A stretch of 64,000 bases of DNA, from contig CM055113.1 of assembly GCA_029204225.1 (NCBI GenBank), positions 23,322,443 to 23,386,442 of the forward strand, written 5' to 3'. Positions 54,475 through 64,000 of the stretch are shown here, piece by piece. A program made the translations under genes and the position numbers. The notes beneath the pieces were generated by a model. It did not search any database, was not told the DNA's origin, and saw only the letters and a program-made list of their open reading frames with translations. The DNA comes from Diphasiastrum complanatum. Taxonomy: Eukaryota; Streptophyta; Lycopodiopsida; Lycopodiales; Lycopodiaceae. Within the stretch, counting starts at the first letter, position 1. The number at the start of each line of letters is the position of its first letter.

Positions 54475-55328
54475 ATGGAGACCACCAATGCAGGATTATC
54501 TAAACTAAAAAAGTTCCCTAATGAAACAATCTAAGACTACACCTATCGAATCATCCAATTAGTGAAGGAAATCTTAGTGCCACCAAGTTATGAAACGAGT
54601 GAGGAAGAAGACAATCTGGCAAACGTCCCAAATTATGCAAAGATACCCTCGGGCAAACAAGTATAACCATCATAGAAGACAGAAATGGTAGAATCTATCA
54701 CGCCAATGGTAACTGAGGAAGTCAAGAAATTGGCATCCGACGAAGTCCAGCAGATTTTACCAAGTCTCTTGGCGCAATAGCAAAGAATTCTTAGTGATGA
54801 ATTACAAAGGGGACTAGTATCAACAAGGCAATTTGAAGGCAATTCAGCACAAGATCCAAGGAAAAGTGCCATCACGGCCAGGGGAAGACTAAAGTTGATG
54901 ATTGTCCTTCAACGAACAAGATTCAACCAAAGTCTCATTATTTCATAATGCAGCAGCCCAAACCAACGCCAAATCCGGGTATATCCATTCTTCAAAGGCC
55001 AAATCCAGGGAATCCAAGTCCAATTAGGCCTCCAGTCCAGCAAGCACCAGCGCGCACAATGACAACACCTTGTCCTCAATTTGTAAGATTGACTGCGGAG
55101 GAAAGTCGTCAGGTTCAAGTATACCACTACTTGGATCGACAAAGTAGTCAAACGAACACGTCGTATCCACATTACGAACTGGAAGAGCCTATGACGCTGG
55201 GACTAGTTGTGCCAATCTATGAGGATCCAGTTTTATCTTGGGATACTCTGATGGAATGCCTCAATTATCCAATTGTTGATGAACAAGGTTATCCGGAATG
55301 GCCACCAGACCCTTATGGGTATTATTGA
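54475..55328 (+). pseudogene. gag-like region of the Tat-like element
   Basis: ATG at 54475 gives METTNAGLSKLKKFPNETI and then a stop. The same frame continues as VKEILVPPSYETSEEEDNLA and VTEEVKKLASDEVQQILPSL, with further stops. From 54948 a second frame, MQQPKPTPNPGISILQRPNP, reads 126 codons, Pro-rich then acidic/aromatic (CLNYPIVDEQGYPEWPPDPY) to a stop at 55326. No zinc knuckle. Position after the Tat-type primer site and leader suggests a degenerate gag or ORF1. Confidence 0.45.
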
Positions 55329-56078
55329 AAATTTGTCAAGTCTCGGTTCTTGTTAATCATCGACTAATAAAGCCTCAAGTTTTACGTAAGCGAATTATAT
55401 CCACGTTTTTTCTGAAGCACCCATGTCCCAGCAATAAAAGAACCGACAATAGTGCCCCTTCACGACAATTGCAGCCTAGTGCCGAGGGATCGGCACTACT
55501 TTGGGACGTGGACCCTATTGTGGGTATCTTTTGCACAATAATGAACAAGTGGGTCCCACCACTTGAAATACTGTTGGCCAAGCCTAACCTAGTGGGCCCC
55601 GTCACAGCACATTGTAAATAGGGTAATAAGTACGAGGGCATTGGCGTCCTGCGTGTGTAAGCCCAACCCAATGAGCACACTAGTTAAATAGTTTAAGTTG
55701 TGTTTTAGTAACTTGGGCCCTAGTTGTAAGTAAATAAATAAGTTTGAGGCCCAAGTTCACAAAGTCAAATTGAAAAATAAGGAATCTAAGTTGCACAAAG
55801 TAGAACTCACATGAATCATGTGAGTGCCCTTGTGCTTTCTTAGAACCAATAGATTTAAGTTGTGTTTATTTAAAGGGCTTAGATTAGAATCCTTGCCCCA
55901 ATGAAATGGCCAATGAGAGTGAAGGAGGCTCACCTCTAAAATCTATGAGAGGGAGCCATTTCCTTTGTATTGTATCATCTTCCATTCTCTTCTTAATAAA
56001 ACTCTCTTGGTTTTTCCATCTTCATCTCTCTCACTCTCTCCATCTCTCTTTCTCTCTTTCTCTCTCTCTCTCCCTACG

Positions 56079-56132
56079 TTGGATAGAATAGCTTTGGGTA
56101 GGCGCTTGAGCCCCCAAGGCCTTTCTCAACCT

Positions 56133-56195
<63 letters not shown>

Positions 56196-56251
56196 GGGAT
56201 AAAATAGCTTTGGGTAGGTGCTCGAGCCCCCAAGGCCTTTCTCAACCTAGG

Positions 56252-56322
<71 letters not shown>

Positions 56323-56395
56323 TTCCTCCCTCTAGTGACCGAATAGTTTGGGGAAGGTGCTCGGGCCTCCCAAACCTCTCACTACTTGGAACTTT
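56079..56395 (+). repeat. 3' LTR of the Tat-like element, CT-expanded
   Basis: It carries two copies of GGATARAATAGCTTTGGGTA plus the following ~50 bases, each followed by a long CT run (about 56134-56191 and 56254-56319). The 5' LTR has only one. It ends at CACTACTTGGAACTTT, short of the 5' LTR's end. Confidence 0.65.
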
Positions 56396-56819
56396 GTCGT
56401 TTCGACCTCTATGCTATATCGACGACACAACACCTTTGCTGACTTTCTCGATAAAACATGACTTAGAAATTCTCCAATGCATGAACGATCTGTTAAATAG
56501 TTCTTTGCCACCAAATATGATCTGCAACGAACATATAAAACTCAAATTGTGTTTAATAAATTGATAATGATATCATCAATTGCAAATCAAACTTAAACGA
56601 TAAATACAAACCACATTCACAGTTTATAAGAAACATACCTAAATGCTCGAATCCTTTTTTTTTAATTGTCGTTGTGTGTGAATAAGTCATCAATATTCTT
56701 CATAAGTATCATTTTTCTTTTCCTTTTCATCATTGCCTTTTTTCAAACTTGTATATCAACAACAAATCTTAAAACTGTCGGATCACAACTTTTCCATGGA
56801 TTCTAACATATCTTGGTTT

Positions 56820-58035
56820 GAGCCTCGAAGATTAGAATTCAACTCTGATTGAACATGCTTGAGTACATTGTTTTAGCACTAGTGTGTTGCACATAATGAA
56901 GTAATTGATGATTTGCACATTGCAATTGTTGATTAGCAAACTGTAATTGCTGATTAAGACAAAATACGCTATGCATTTCAATATCACGCAACCTTTGACA
57001 ATATCCAAATAATTCGCTATTTCTTTCGAATACAAATCTGAGAAAATGAATTACGGACTTGAAATTTGGACACAAAACAGTGCATGACTTTGTCAACAAA
57101 AACTTGTAAGTTTGACATTGTCTCTTTAAACGTCGTAAAATTTCTTGGAATAACAGGCCAATGAAATAACAAATTGCTATAACTACAATTGGGTCATCGT
57201 ATTTGAAACGTTTCCTCCGATATTGGTTGTTGTAAAGGTGGAATGCTAATGTTGTCATGTGACATGTACAGTTTATGTGCAATGGTTGACAATTCTCTTT
57301 TGAAAACAAAAATATCAGCATTTAGTACAATCTTTTGTCTTTCTAGTTCATCGGCAGCACACAAACGAGATTCAACAAATGCGATCGGAGAATATTGTAC
57401 ATGGGAATCCATACAAGTTGATATCACATGTCCATCAACACCTTGATAATAAGTTGGGCCAGGACTGCATCATTCAAATAAAATAATTAATATAAAATAG
57501 ACATAAAATGACCTTGTTTTCTATTTGATAATTTTAGCTAAACAATTTAAACTTGTACAAGGTCTTTCATTGAAATAACCGTACTTGTTTTTTTTCTAAA
57601 ACGTTTGATATTCAAGTAAACTAAGAATGTATTCGGTAGTTTCCACGAATATGTCAATGTCTGTAGCAATTTTGTGATGACGTTGTTGTAAATCACGATG
57701 CGCTACACGAACAATGTCAATGATGCACAACTTTCCAATGGTCGAAGCTCAATTGACAGCTATAGTATTTGTCGTGGGGTGTTTTCTTTGATAGATACAA
57801 GCTACAATATTGTCCAATGCATTTTCAACTTTGATTTATATGAACAGACTATTTTGTTGACAATAAAATAACATAATGTCTGGAATACACGGTTTTGTAC
57901 TTTTGAGACATCTAGGAGGTCTTTCTCAATAAAAGGCAGCTGTTCATCAACTATGGAATTGCAGTCATTTTGTATCAATATCGGAAAACTAAAAACATCC
58001 GAAATTTCATACGGAATATCAAACAATGCACAAAA
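56820..58035 (-). pseudogene. frames of an unrecognised minus-strand gene
   Basis: Three minus-strand frames lie in order: 58026-57802 (FDIPYEISDVFSFPILIQND, FIEKDLLDVSKVQNRVFQTL), 57427-57194 (DSHVQYSPIAFVESRLCAAD, ELERQKIVLNADIFVFKREL) and 57321-56839 (YDDPIVVIAICYFIGLLFQE; QQLQFANQQLQCANHQLLHY). The sequence between them looks intron-like and AT-rich. The last has a short Gln/Asn repeat (N-QQLQ-AN). Composition is protein-like, but I recognise no family. With the piece at 52164-52680 they may form one gene or DNA transposon split by the Tat-like element. Confidence 0.35.
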
Positions 58036-58159
58036 ATGACAAACACCTATTCACAATCGCGTCTTTGTTTGGCGAAGTGTAAGGTACTGAACCTGTTTAC
58101 AGGTCTGAGAAGCTTTCTGTACTTTAGTTTGGTTCATTTGATCAAATTTATGTGCCTAA

Positions 58160-58299
58160 TGTGGAGTTAAATGCCAAATTTGCTAGTTTTGATAACTAGT
58201 CTTGATTCTAGCTCATAGTTTGGATCTAGATCTTTTATTTGTGAATTCTCCATCACTTTTAGGATTGATTGGGATTCATTTTTCTGTAAAATTTTTTCA
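58160..58299 (+). repeat. truncated copia 5' LTR end
   Basis: A short LTR end, …TTTTTTCA, directly before a primer site. Its AGATCTA-rich text resembles the last part of the LTR at 61991-62849. Only ~140 bases are visible, so the LTR is truncated, or its left part is unrecognisable. Confidence 0.5.
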
Positions 58300-58312
58300 T
58301 GGTATCAGAGCC
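58300..58312 (+). promoter_or_regulatory. primer-binding site, copia
   Basis: TGGTATCAGAGCC after the LTR end TTTTCA, 770 bases upstream of the gag ATG at 59083. Confidence 0.88.
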
Positions 58313-59082
58313 TATTCAAAAGTGAGCTTTAGATTTGATTATCTCAAGCTTTGTTCCTAGATCTGAGTAGTATTGGCTATGCTCTTGTACTAGTTGCTAA
58401 TCTAGTGATTGTACCTTCAAATTTGGTTTCATTTGAGTGATAATAGATCAACGGGAACTTGTTTTGCTGAGTTATAGCTGCAGGAACCGAGATTGACCCA
58501 TTTTCATTCAACCAAACCAAATTAGAAAGTTCTTATGAGTTGAATCTTGGAGTACATGTCTCCTAGTAGAGATTTTCATAAGGATTTGAATGCGACCACT
58601 CTTTAAAAGTTTGGATCAGCCATTTGAGAGCTTAATTAGGTTGTTCTTAGGCTTCTTCAAGTTTTCAGATCAAGTGTTTTGATGAGTTTTCATCTAGAAA
58701 TGCAAAACTAGTGAAAATTGTGTTTCTATTCTACTTGGTTCTGAATAGGTTTGTGATTGAATATGTCAATGTGATTGAACCCAAATTTAAGAGGCTTTAT
58801 TTGTAAGACATTTGTGTGTTATAAAGTGTTTTTTATTCAGTATAGGTGGATTCACCCTTCTTGTGAAGTCGAGATCAAGGAGGAGACTAGTTTGATCAAA
58901 TCTATAGTAAGTTTGGATCTAGTTGGATCTAGAAGATAGATCAAGCTCAAGATCACCTTAGATCTTGTTGAGAAATCAGAGAGTGATTCATCTCAAGTCC
59001 CAAAGAGGGTGGGATAGCTAGTAGTGATCATATCTTGTACAATCTATATTGTTTCTTTGAATCTATCTCCTTATCATTGAAG

Positions 59083-59382
59083 ATGGCATCCATAAGTGCC
59101 TATCTTTTGGATTCTAGTGATAGATTGAACTCTTCAAACTATTCAATTTGGAAGTTAAGAATGGAATCCATTCTTATCATGCAAGATTTGATGGATATTG
59201 TGAATGGAGAGGAAGATGAAATTCATCCACAAGAAGCAACTAAATACAAGAGAAGGTGCAAGCTTGTACTTCATTGTATTAAGATAAATGTTGCAAATGA
59301 TTTGGTCAAAGAAGTAGGAGCATGTACCTCAGCCCAAGAGGCTTGGGAGACTCTTCAAAAGATCTCTGAGTATTCTAATTGA
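59083..59382 (+). pseudogene. copia gag N-terminal fragment
   Basis: ATG at 59083: MASISAYLLDSSDRLNSSNY, IWKLRMESILIMQDLMDIV, and AQEAWETLQKISEY before a stop. It matches, residue by residue in many places, the gag start at 14632-14346 (minus), so both belong to one lineage. The rest of gag with the zinc knuckle is missing. Confidence 0.85.
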
Positions 59383-60524
59383 AGATCAAAGCTTTGAGGA
59401 GTATTGGAGCTCTTGAAGGAATAGCACGATATGAAGTTTTAATCAAGATGAAGCCTAAGGTTGATCACCTTAGTGAACTTGGTAGTGCTTGCTTTGCACA
59501 TATTCTCTTGGAAACAAGAAGGAAGGATGATCCAAGCTCATGGATCATGATTGGATACTCATCCATCAAGGAGGCCTTTAGTGTCTTTACACTCTCTATT
59601 TCAAAAGTGATTGTGAATAGAGATGTCACATTGCATGAAGATTCAATCTTGGAAGTGGCCAAGATCAAGGCTTCTCAAGAAGCATCACAAGTTATTTTTT
59701 TTGAAGGTATTCGAGTTATGATGGGGCCAATGTGTGAGGAGGAGTTTCTTCTTCATATGATTTCAAGAAGATCTTCAAAATGGAAGACCGAGTTTTTATG
59801 GCTCACCTTACATGGCAAAGAGGGGCATCTTTCATGTTGTATCTACTACAACACAATTATATATGCTTCTCTTCCTTTGCTTGAAATGCTATCCTGCTTC
59901 ATTGAATTTTTTGGATCTCAAAGTTCAAGAAAAGCTATACTAGTTTTGTATGATGCTTATGGTATGGACATGTTTCTTGTCATTATTGACTTAGATGTGT
60001 TTCCGATACTTTTTGAAAGCAAGATATTGTATTGTCAAAAGTATGCTCTTGATTCTAGTAAGAACAAGATTGAGCTTGGTACTCATTTTTTTGAAAATCA
60101 TGTTTTTACATGTTTTGAGGCAAATTGTAAACTCCTCTTGAGATTAAGTGAAGCATACAAAGTGGACACTTACATTCTTGAGAGAGTAACTAGCCTAAAA
60201 AAGATCAAGATAGTCTTTGATATCAAGATTAGATCCATCATGGATATAGTTCATTGTATGTGGACTAGTCAAGCTAGAAAGCATAATCTTGATAATCATC
60301 ATTGTTTCACATCTTATGATCTTGATCTCCATGATCCTTGTGAGGCTTGGAAGCCTCGGATTTCTCTATTTATGGTGCATCCATCATGCAAGTGGAACTT
60401 TCAAAGCCAAGGACATCATCAAGCATGGAGGAAGCCCATGATCATAGTGACATATTGGTGGAGCACTCTTCAAAGGCATTGGCAAGAGATCTCTACCAAA
60501 GAGATCTTATCATGGATATGGTGA
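59383..60524 (+). CDS. hybrid ORF: copia integrase tail plus unknown region
   Basis: An open frame of about 380 codons after the gag stop, with no ATG at its start (it opens at 59379 by TTG; the first in-frame ATG is further in). Residues about 20-95 match a copia integrase C-terminal region (VDHLSELGSACFAHILLETR; IMIGYSSIKEAFSVFTLSIS; KVIVNRDVTLHED). From about residue 105 to the end (ISRRSSKWKTEFLWLTLHGK, LPLLEMLSCFIEFFGSQSSR, ILVLYDAYGMDMFLVIIDLD, VTSLKKIKIVFDIKIRSIMD) nothing resembles reverse transcriptase, in this or the other plus frames. It may be a captured sequence or a lineage-specific domain. The gag-to-integrase junction is a deletion of zinc knuckle, protease and integrase core. 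Confidence 0.5.
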
Positions 60525-60648
60525 GGGTGCTGCTATGATGGATCCCTTGGCTGATCTTCACTTTTTATGCATACCAAAGGATCCACTCAAAAATCTTTAC
60601 AAACTTCTCAAGTGATCTAGTACCTTTCCAAGCTATTTTTTTGAGGAG

Positions 60649-60960
60649 TGTGAGAAATTGGCAAAAATCTAGCTTGGTATTTTTATATAATAGAAGTTCG
60701 TAAGTGAATCTCACATGTGTGGAGGATGTTCCCAATGTGGAGAATTGTAAAGTAAATAAAAATGTTTGATATAGGGGTCTCATAGAATTTCATGGTCAAG
60801 CATTTAGGTGTAGGATGTTGATAGGGTCAAATTTGGCATAGATGGCAAATTATCCATTTCCACTTGTAATGCCATTATTGAGCCAAAATAGAGTAGGAGG
60901 CCAAAATTGTGCCAATTAGAGTGTAGACAAGTGTAATGCTTTTGTTTGATGAAGTTTAAG
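60649..60960 (+). repeat. copia LTR start, related to the LTR at 61991
   Basis: Begins TGTGAGAAATTGGCAAAAATC and continues with CTCACATGTGTGGAGGATGT, paralleling TGTTAAAATTGGCAAAAGCT…GACATGTGTGGAGCTTGT at 61991. It follows the hybrid ORF, where the 3' LTR of that element is expected. The right end is undetermined. Confidence 0.55.
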
Positions 60961-60961
60961 A

Positions 60962-61094
60962 GGTCCAATAGGATTTAGAGTTGGAACCATGTGTGGTCCA
61001 ATAGGAATTTGAGGTGTGCTTGAATATAGTCCAATAGAATTTAGAGGTGCATGGATCAATGGTCCAATAGGATTAAGAGGTGGCAAAGTGTGAT
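60962..61094. repeat. ~33-bp degenerate tandem repeat, four copies
   Basis: GGTCCAATAGGATTTAGAG-type units at about 60963, 60997, 61031 and 61063. The minus strand reads them as LNPIGPL-like peptides, but no real gene is indicated. Confidence 0.75.
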
Positions 61095-61099
61095 CCAAT

Positions 61100-61990
61100 C
61101 ATAGTTAAGCATAGTGGTAGCTCGTGGATCTACATGTATCATCATAATAGGAAAGGGATGGATCGTGCTTGGAAAACAAAAAAGACAATGCCACTCTCAT
61201 AATCTGTTTTTCTCAAGTTGGAGAGGAGGAGGCTATGTTCTCAAAGAGAAAGTTCAAAGGAAAAGGCTAGATCAAAGCTAAAATGTTTTGATGGGCTTGC
61301 CATATTTTATTTTGGTATGGCATAATAAAGGTACATTATATGATATGTTTTTGTTTTAACTATGTTGCTTTGATATGTGGATAGCTTCAGGTTGATCTTG
61401 CTCTTGTAATCGTTGTTTTGATATTAGTTTGGTGCTTTTTCTTGGGAGAGGTATTAAGATGACTTTTGATGGTTGATTAATGTTTTGGAAGGTTAGCATT
61501 ATGGCTAGCATTTTGTGGATTTCACTTCAAAGGTTCAAGCTTTATAACTTATATCTTCGTTGAGTCTTGGTTGTAGTGTGCTAACCAAGTGCAATAGAAA
61601 GTTGCTTTTGTTGTTCAAATGTTTCTTTAGTAAGTTTTTTTTTATCAATGGATTGCTTTCATAAGTAGATAACTTTTGAATTGGTTATTTTATGATAGTT
61701 TGGACATAGTTTGGTGCTTTTAGTTTGTAAATAGAATATGGCTACTGAAGTTGACTTTTTAAAAATAATAATAGTTTTGATTTCAATGCTTTGGTTAGAA
61801 GTGATTCACTTTGTATTGGTTTAACCACTTTTGTAATGTTGTTAGGTTTCAAAGTTCAAAACTTCATCTTGTTATTTTCTTCGCCTTAATTTGTAAAGAT
61901 CACATTTTTTAGGATGGTGATGTAAAAAACCTAGAATACATAAGTTCATAGTCTTGTTCTCTCTTATGAATTTATGGTGATTTTCAAACT
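61100..61990. other. AT-rich stretch, no gene recognised
   Basis: No recognisable domain. It separates two related LTRs. Confidence 0.5.
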
Positions 61991-62849
61991 TGTTAAAATT
62001 GGCAAAAGCTAACTTGATCATATCTTGTGAATACCATTATGAGTAGTACATATCATCATAAGACATGTGTGGAGCTTGTTCCCACGTGTGAAATAAATGC
62101 ATTTATCATTTAGATGAGTCATATAGGTTGTACATACCATTTCATTTGAGATCTAGTGGCTAAAATGGTCAAAATCTAGTTTTCTAGCAATATGCCACTT
62201 GGCATCATTTTATTGGTAGGAAAAGCTATTTCACATGGATAGGAGTGATCTCACACGTGCCAAGAACTGCTCACATGTGTGAAAATATCAGTAGTAGGTG
62301 AGATCCAACTCGTAGTAGATATTTGTGCAAGTTCCTATAAATTAGGAAAATTGCCTAAAATCAAGGGAGGTGGTTATATGTTGGGAAACTTGGTCCATGT
62401 GCCATATTGATGATTATTGGTGGATCCTTTGATGAGTAGGCACTCTCACACGTGCCAAATTAGCTGAGTAAGCATCAGCTCTTGTGTATATATGGTGGCT
62501 CATTTGGCCATAATTGACATGGAAGCTAAATCTTGGTTTTGGAGCAATTATGGTGTTTTCATTTTGGAGCAATTATTTGTCTTGTGTTTTTATGCATTGA
62601 TTGGGTTCTAAGCTTAGTATATTTTATTCTCAGTCTACTGTCCGTACTCTGACAGATTTTCACATCTGTGAAACCAGCAAGTACAAGTTTTGATCAATAA
62701 TGATTGTTCTTGTTAGATTTATTCATCTATATTTGATTTAAATGCTATCTAGTCTTGTGTAGATTGATAGGTTGATCTAATCTAACATCCAATCACACTT
62801 GTGGATCTAATTCAGATCTATTCTTGGTCCATTTTGTTGTACTTTGACA
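61991..62849 (+). repeat. copia 5' LTR, complete
   Basis: 859 bp, TGTTAAAATTGG…GTACTTTGACA, followed at once by a primer site. It holds repeated CACACGTG/CACATGTG motifs (for example near 62253 and 62270) and TATATATGG near 62487 as a TATA box. Related to the LTR at 60-898 in reverse orientation. Confidence 0.85.
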
Positions 62850-62862
62850 TGGTATCAGAGCC
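62850..62862 (+). promoter_or_regulatory. primer-binding site, copia
   Basis: TGGTATCAGAGCC immediately after the LTR end. Confidence 0.93.
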
Positions 62863-64000
62863 AAGTACAAGTGCATTTAAGACATTGATTTAAATTATAC
62901 CCAAATTGGCAGGTTTTTGGAAATAAGCTAATATTGAGGTAGCGAGGTTGAATGGATAGCTAGAACCATCATATTTGTACCAAATTTTGTTGTGGGTTGT
63001 AGGTGTACTTTCTACACGTGTGGGGCCGTACAAGACCTGTTTTGGACAGTAAAATTTAGTTTGGTGTATTTTGAGTCTCATACACCCAATTTTGAGTCAA
63101 TTTAGTGCATTTTTCAAACTTTCACTTGCATTTTTTCTATTCCATTGATTTGTTCTTGGTTTAGATCAATCATATAGATAGATTAAAGCTTGTTTCATTG
63201 AAGTTGATTCTCTGATTTTTTGAGTGTACATTGAAGTTGAGAAAGAAAGCGTGCTATAAACCAAAGATTAAGGAGTGATTTGCAAGGGGAGAGATTGAAA
63301 TCCATTATACCTTCATTCTAGATTTGTTCAAGAGTGAAAGGGCTGAGTCTAGAAGCATCTAAATGCTAGAAGACACTCTTAGATCAGTCCTCCAAGTGAA
63401 ATCTTAGTGAATTTTTAAAGCACAGACACTCATAAAGGCAAAATCTACCAATACAAGGTGATAAGAATTGTTGGCAAGTACTAGAAGAAAAATTTGACAT
63501 CCAAGTCACATTGTTCACCCCTATTCAAGTGTGTGAGTGTGTTTTTAACTTTAATTAAAGTCATAAATTTGAGTGAGTCATATGTGTTGTGGTCGATCCA
63601 AAATTTTCAAGAGATCCTTCTTTTGTAGAGGGCAAGAACTAGTAAATTGTCTTATTCATTGTGATCAAATCTTGCTAAGTGGAATTAGCTCTTTGTAAGC
63701 ACATATCTTAGTGAGAGAGAAGCATCACATTTCTGAAAATTTGAATTTCATTCCAACTCTAAAGAGGTAGAGTCATTGGTGGAGTCCAATAGGGGTGAAT
63801 GAATTCAATTTTTTGAGCAAAACTTTGACATCATATGTATGAAACTCAAAAAAATTCTATTCAAATTTCTTTGTGAGAGTGTGAGGGTCAAGTTGTGATC
63901 CCATTGGGAGTCTAGAACAGGGAGGAGTCCATATTTGAGTGTTCATACATGATTGGGATCTTTGTGAATCTCTAGATGTCTAATTTTTAAGCTTGGTGAA
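62863..64000 (+). mobile_element. leader of a copia element running off the window
   Basis: About 1.1 kb of leader after the primer site, AT-rich, with no gag ATG of the MAS… type visible before the window ends. In the related element at 58.3 kb gag starts ~770 bases after the primer site. The internal region therefore lies mostly beyond 64000, or gag is lost. Confidence 0.6.

Larger units (their letters stand above)
52825..56395 (+). mobile_element. non-autonomous Tat/Athila-like LTR element
   Basis: LTR-like copies at 52825-53243 and 56079-56395 share GGATAGAATAGCTTTGGSTA, GAGCCCCCAAGGCCTTTCTC and TAGTTTGGGGAAGGTGCTCG. The left one is followed by a primer region GTGGCACCATTGCCGGGGAA, the signature of Tat/Athila/Ogre elements (usually TGGCGCCGTTGCCGGGGA). 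Inside are a long leader with tandem repeats and a broken gag-like region, but no protease, reverse transcriptase or integrase. It would need proteins from another element. It lies inside fragments of a minus-strand gene. Confidence 0.7.

Noticed and set aside
55906-56207. Ser/Leu-rich frames near 56 kb
   Set aside because: Translations of CT microsatellites.
59700-60524. Reverse transcriptase in the hybrid ORF (ILVLYDAYGMD as a YVDD box)
   Set aside because: Neither this frame nor the other two plus frames show the surrounding copia reverse transcriptase blocks.
1-64000. tRNA or rRNA genes, CRISPR-like arrays, organelle insertions
   Set aside because: None seen. The only tRNA-like text is the 12-13 base Met-tRNA complement used as retroelement primer sites.

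Overview
This window is nuclear DNA from a land plant with a large, repeat-rich genome. The evidence is the dense mosaic of Ty1/copia and Ty3/gypsy LTR retrotransposons, LINE pieces and microsatellites, the initiator-Met-tRNA primer sites (TGGTATCAGAGC), and one plant-specific LOB-domain (LBD) gene with a spliced structure. Nothing seen suggests bacterial or organellar DNA: no operons, rRNA or tRNA genes, or CRISPR. A fern, gymnosperm or other non-grass lineage is possible, but that is only an impression.

Layout. 1-5.8 kb: a patchwork of broken copia pieces on both strands, an LTR, and the tail of a gypsy integrase. 5.8-8.7 kb: AT-rich sequence with no gene seen. 8.75-10.12 kb (minus): a two-exon class II LBD gene, the only gene here that looks intact. 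11.8-12.0 kb: a fold-back MITE candidate. 13.7-16.5 kb: a truncated minus-strand copia element, then an LTR-like block with outward-facing primer sites on both sides. 19.5-20.2 kb: glutathione-S-transferase-like exons. 21.6-24.4 kb: LINE fragments in conflicting orientations. 24.8-31.5 kb (minus): a young gypsy chromovirus with nearly identical LTRs, carrying a stop and frameshifts. 31.5-37.2 kb (plus): pieces of at least two older gypsy chromoviruses, including a 269-bp-arm inverted repeat and tandem LTRs. 37.3-39.2 kb (minus): copia remnant, then a gypsy leader and LTR. 39.3-41.3 kb: weak gene-like exons and a 173-bp tandem array. 43-51.9 kb (plus): an unrecognised, possibly non-autonomous retroelement with an intact 347-codon ORF, split by a 5.2-kb copia element that has a perfect CGGGT target duplication and no integrase. 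52-58 kb (minus): fragments of an unrecognised gene or DNA transposon, interrupted by a non-autonomous Tat/Athila-like element. 58.2-64 kb (plus): further copia LTR elements, one with a large hybrid ORF of unknown function.

How the parts relate. Almost all coding signal is decaying retroelement sequence arranged by nested insertion. Oldest to youngest, as far as nesting shows: the 52-58 kb unknown gene and the 43-51 kb element were hosts, into which the Tat-like and copia elements inserted; the minus-strand chromovirus lies against the gag of a plus-strand gypsy element. The LBD gene is a likely repressor-type transcription factor (two LxLxL motifs). The most unusual items are the mismatched LTR pair of the copia element (an ORF-bearing 266-bp segment only in the 5' LTR), the 347-codon ORF, the split unknown gene, and the hybrid ORF at 59.4-60.5 kb. 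Start positions of degraded elements are approximate. Divergence figures are counts made by eye.
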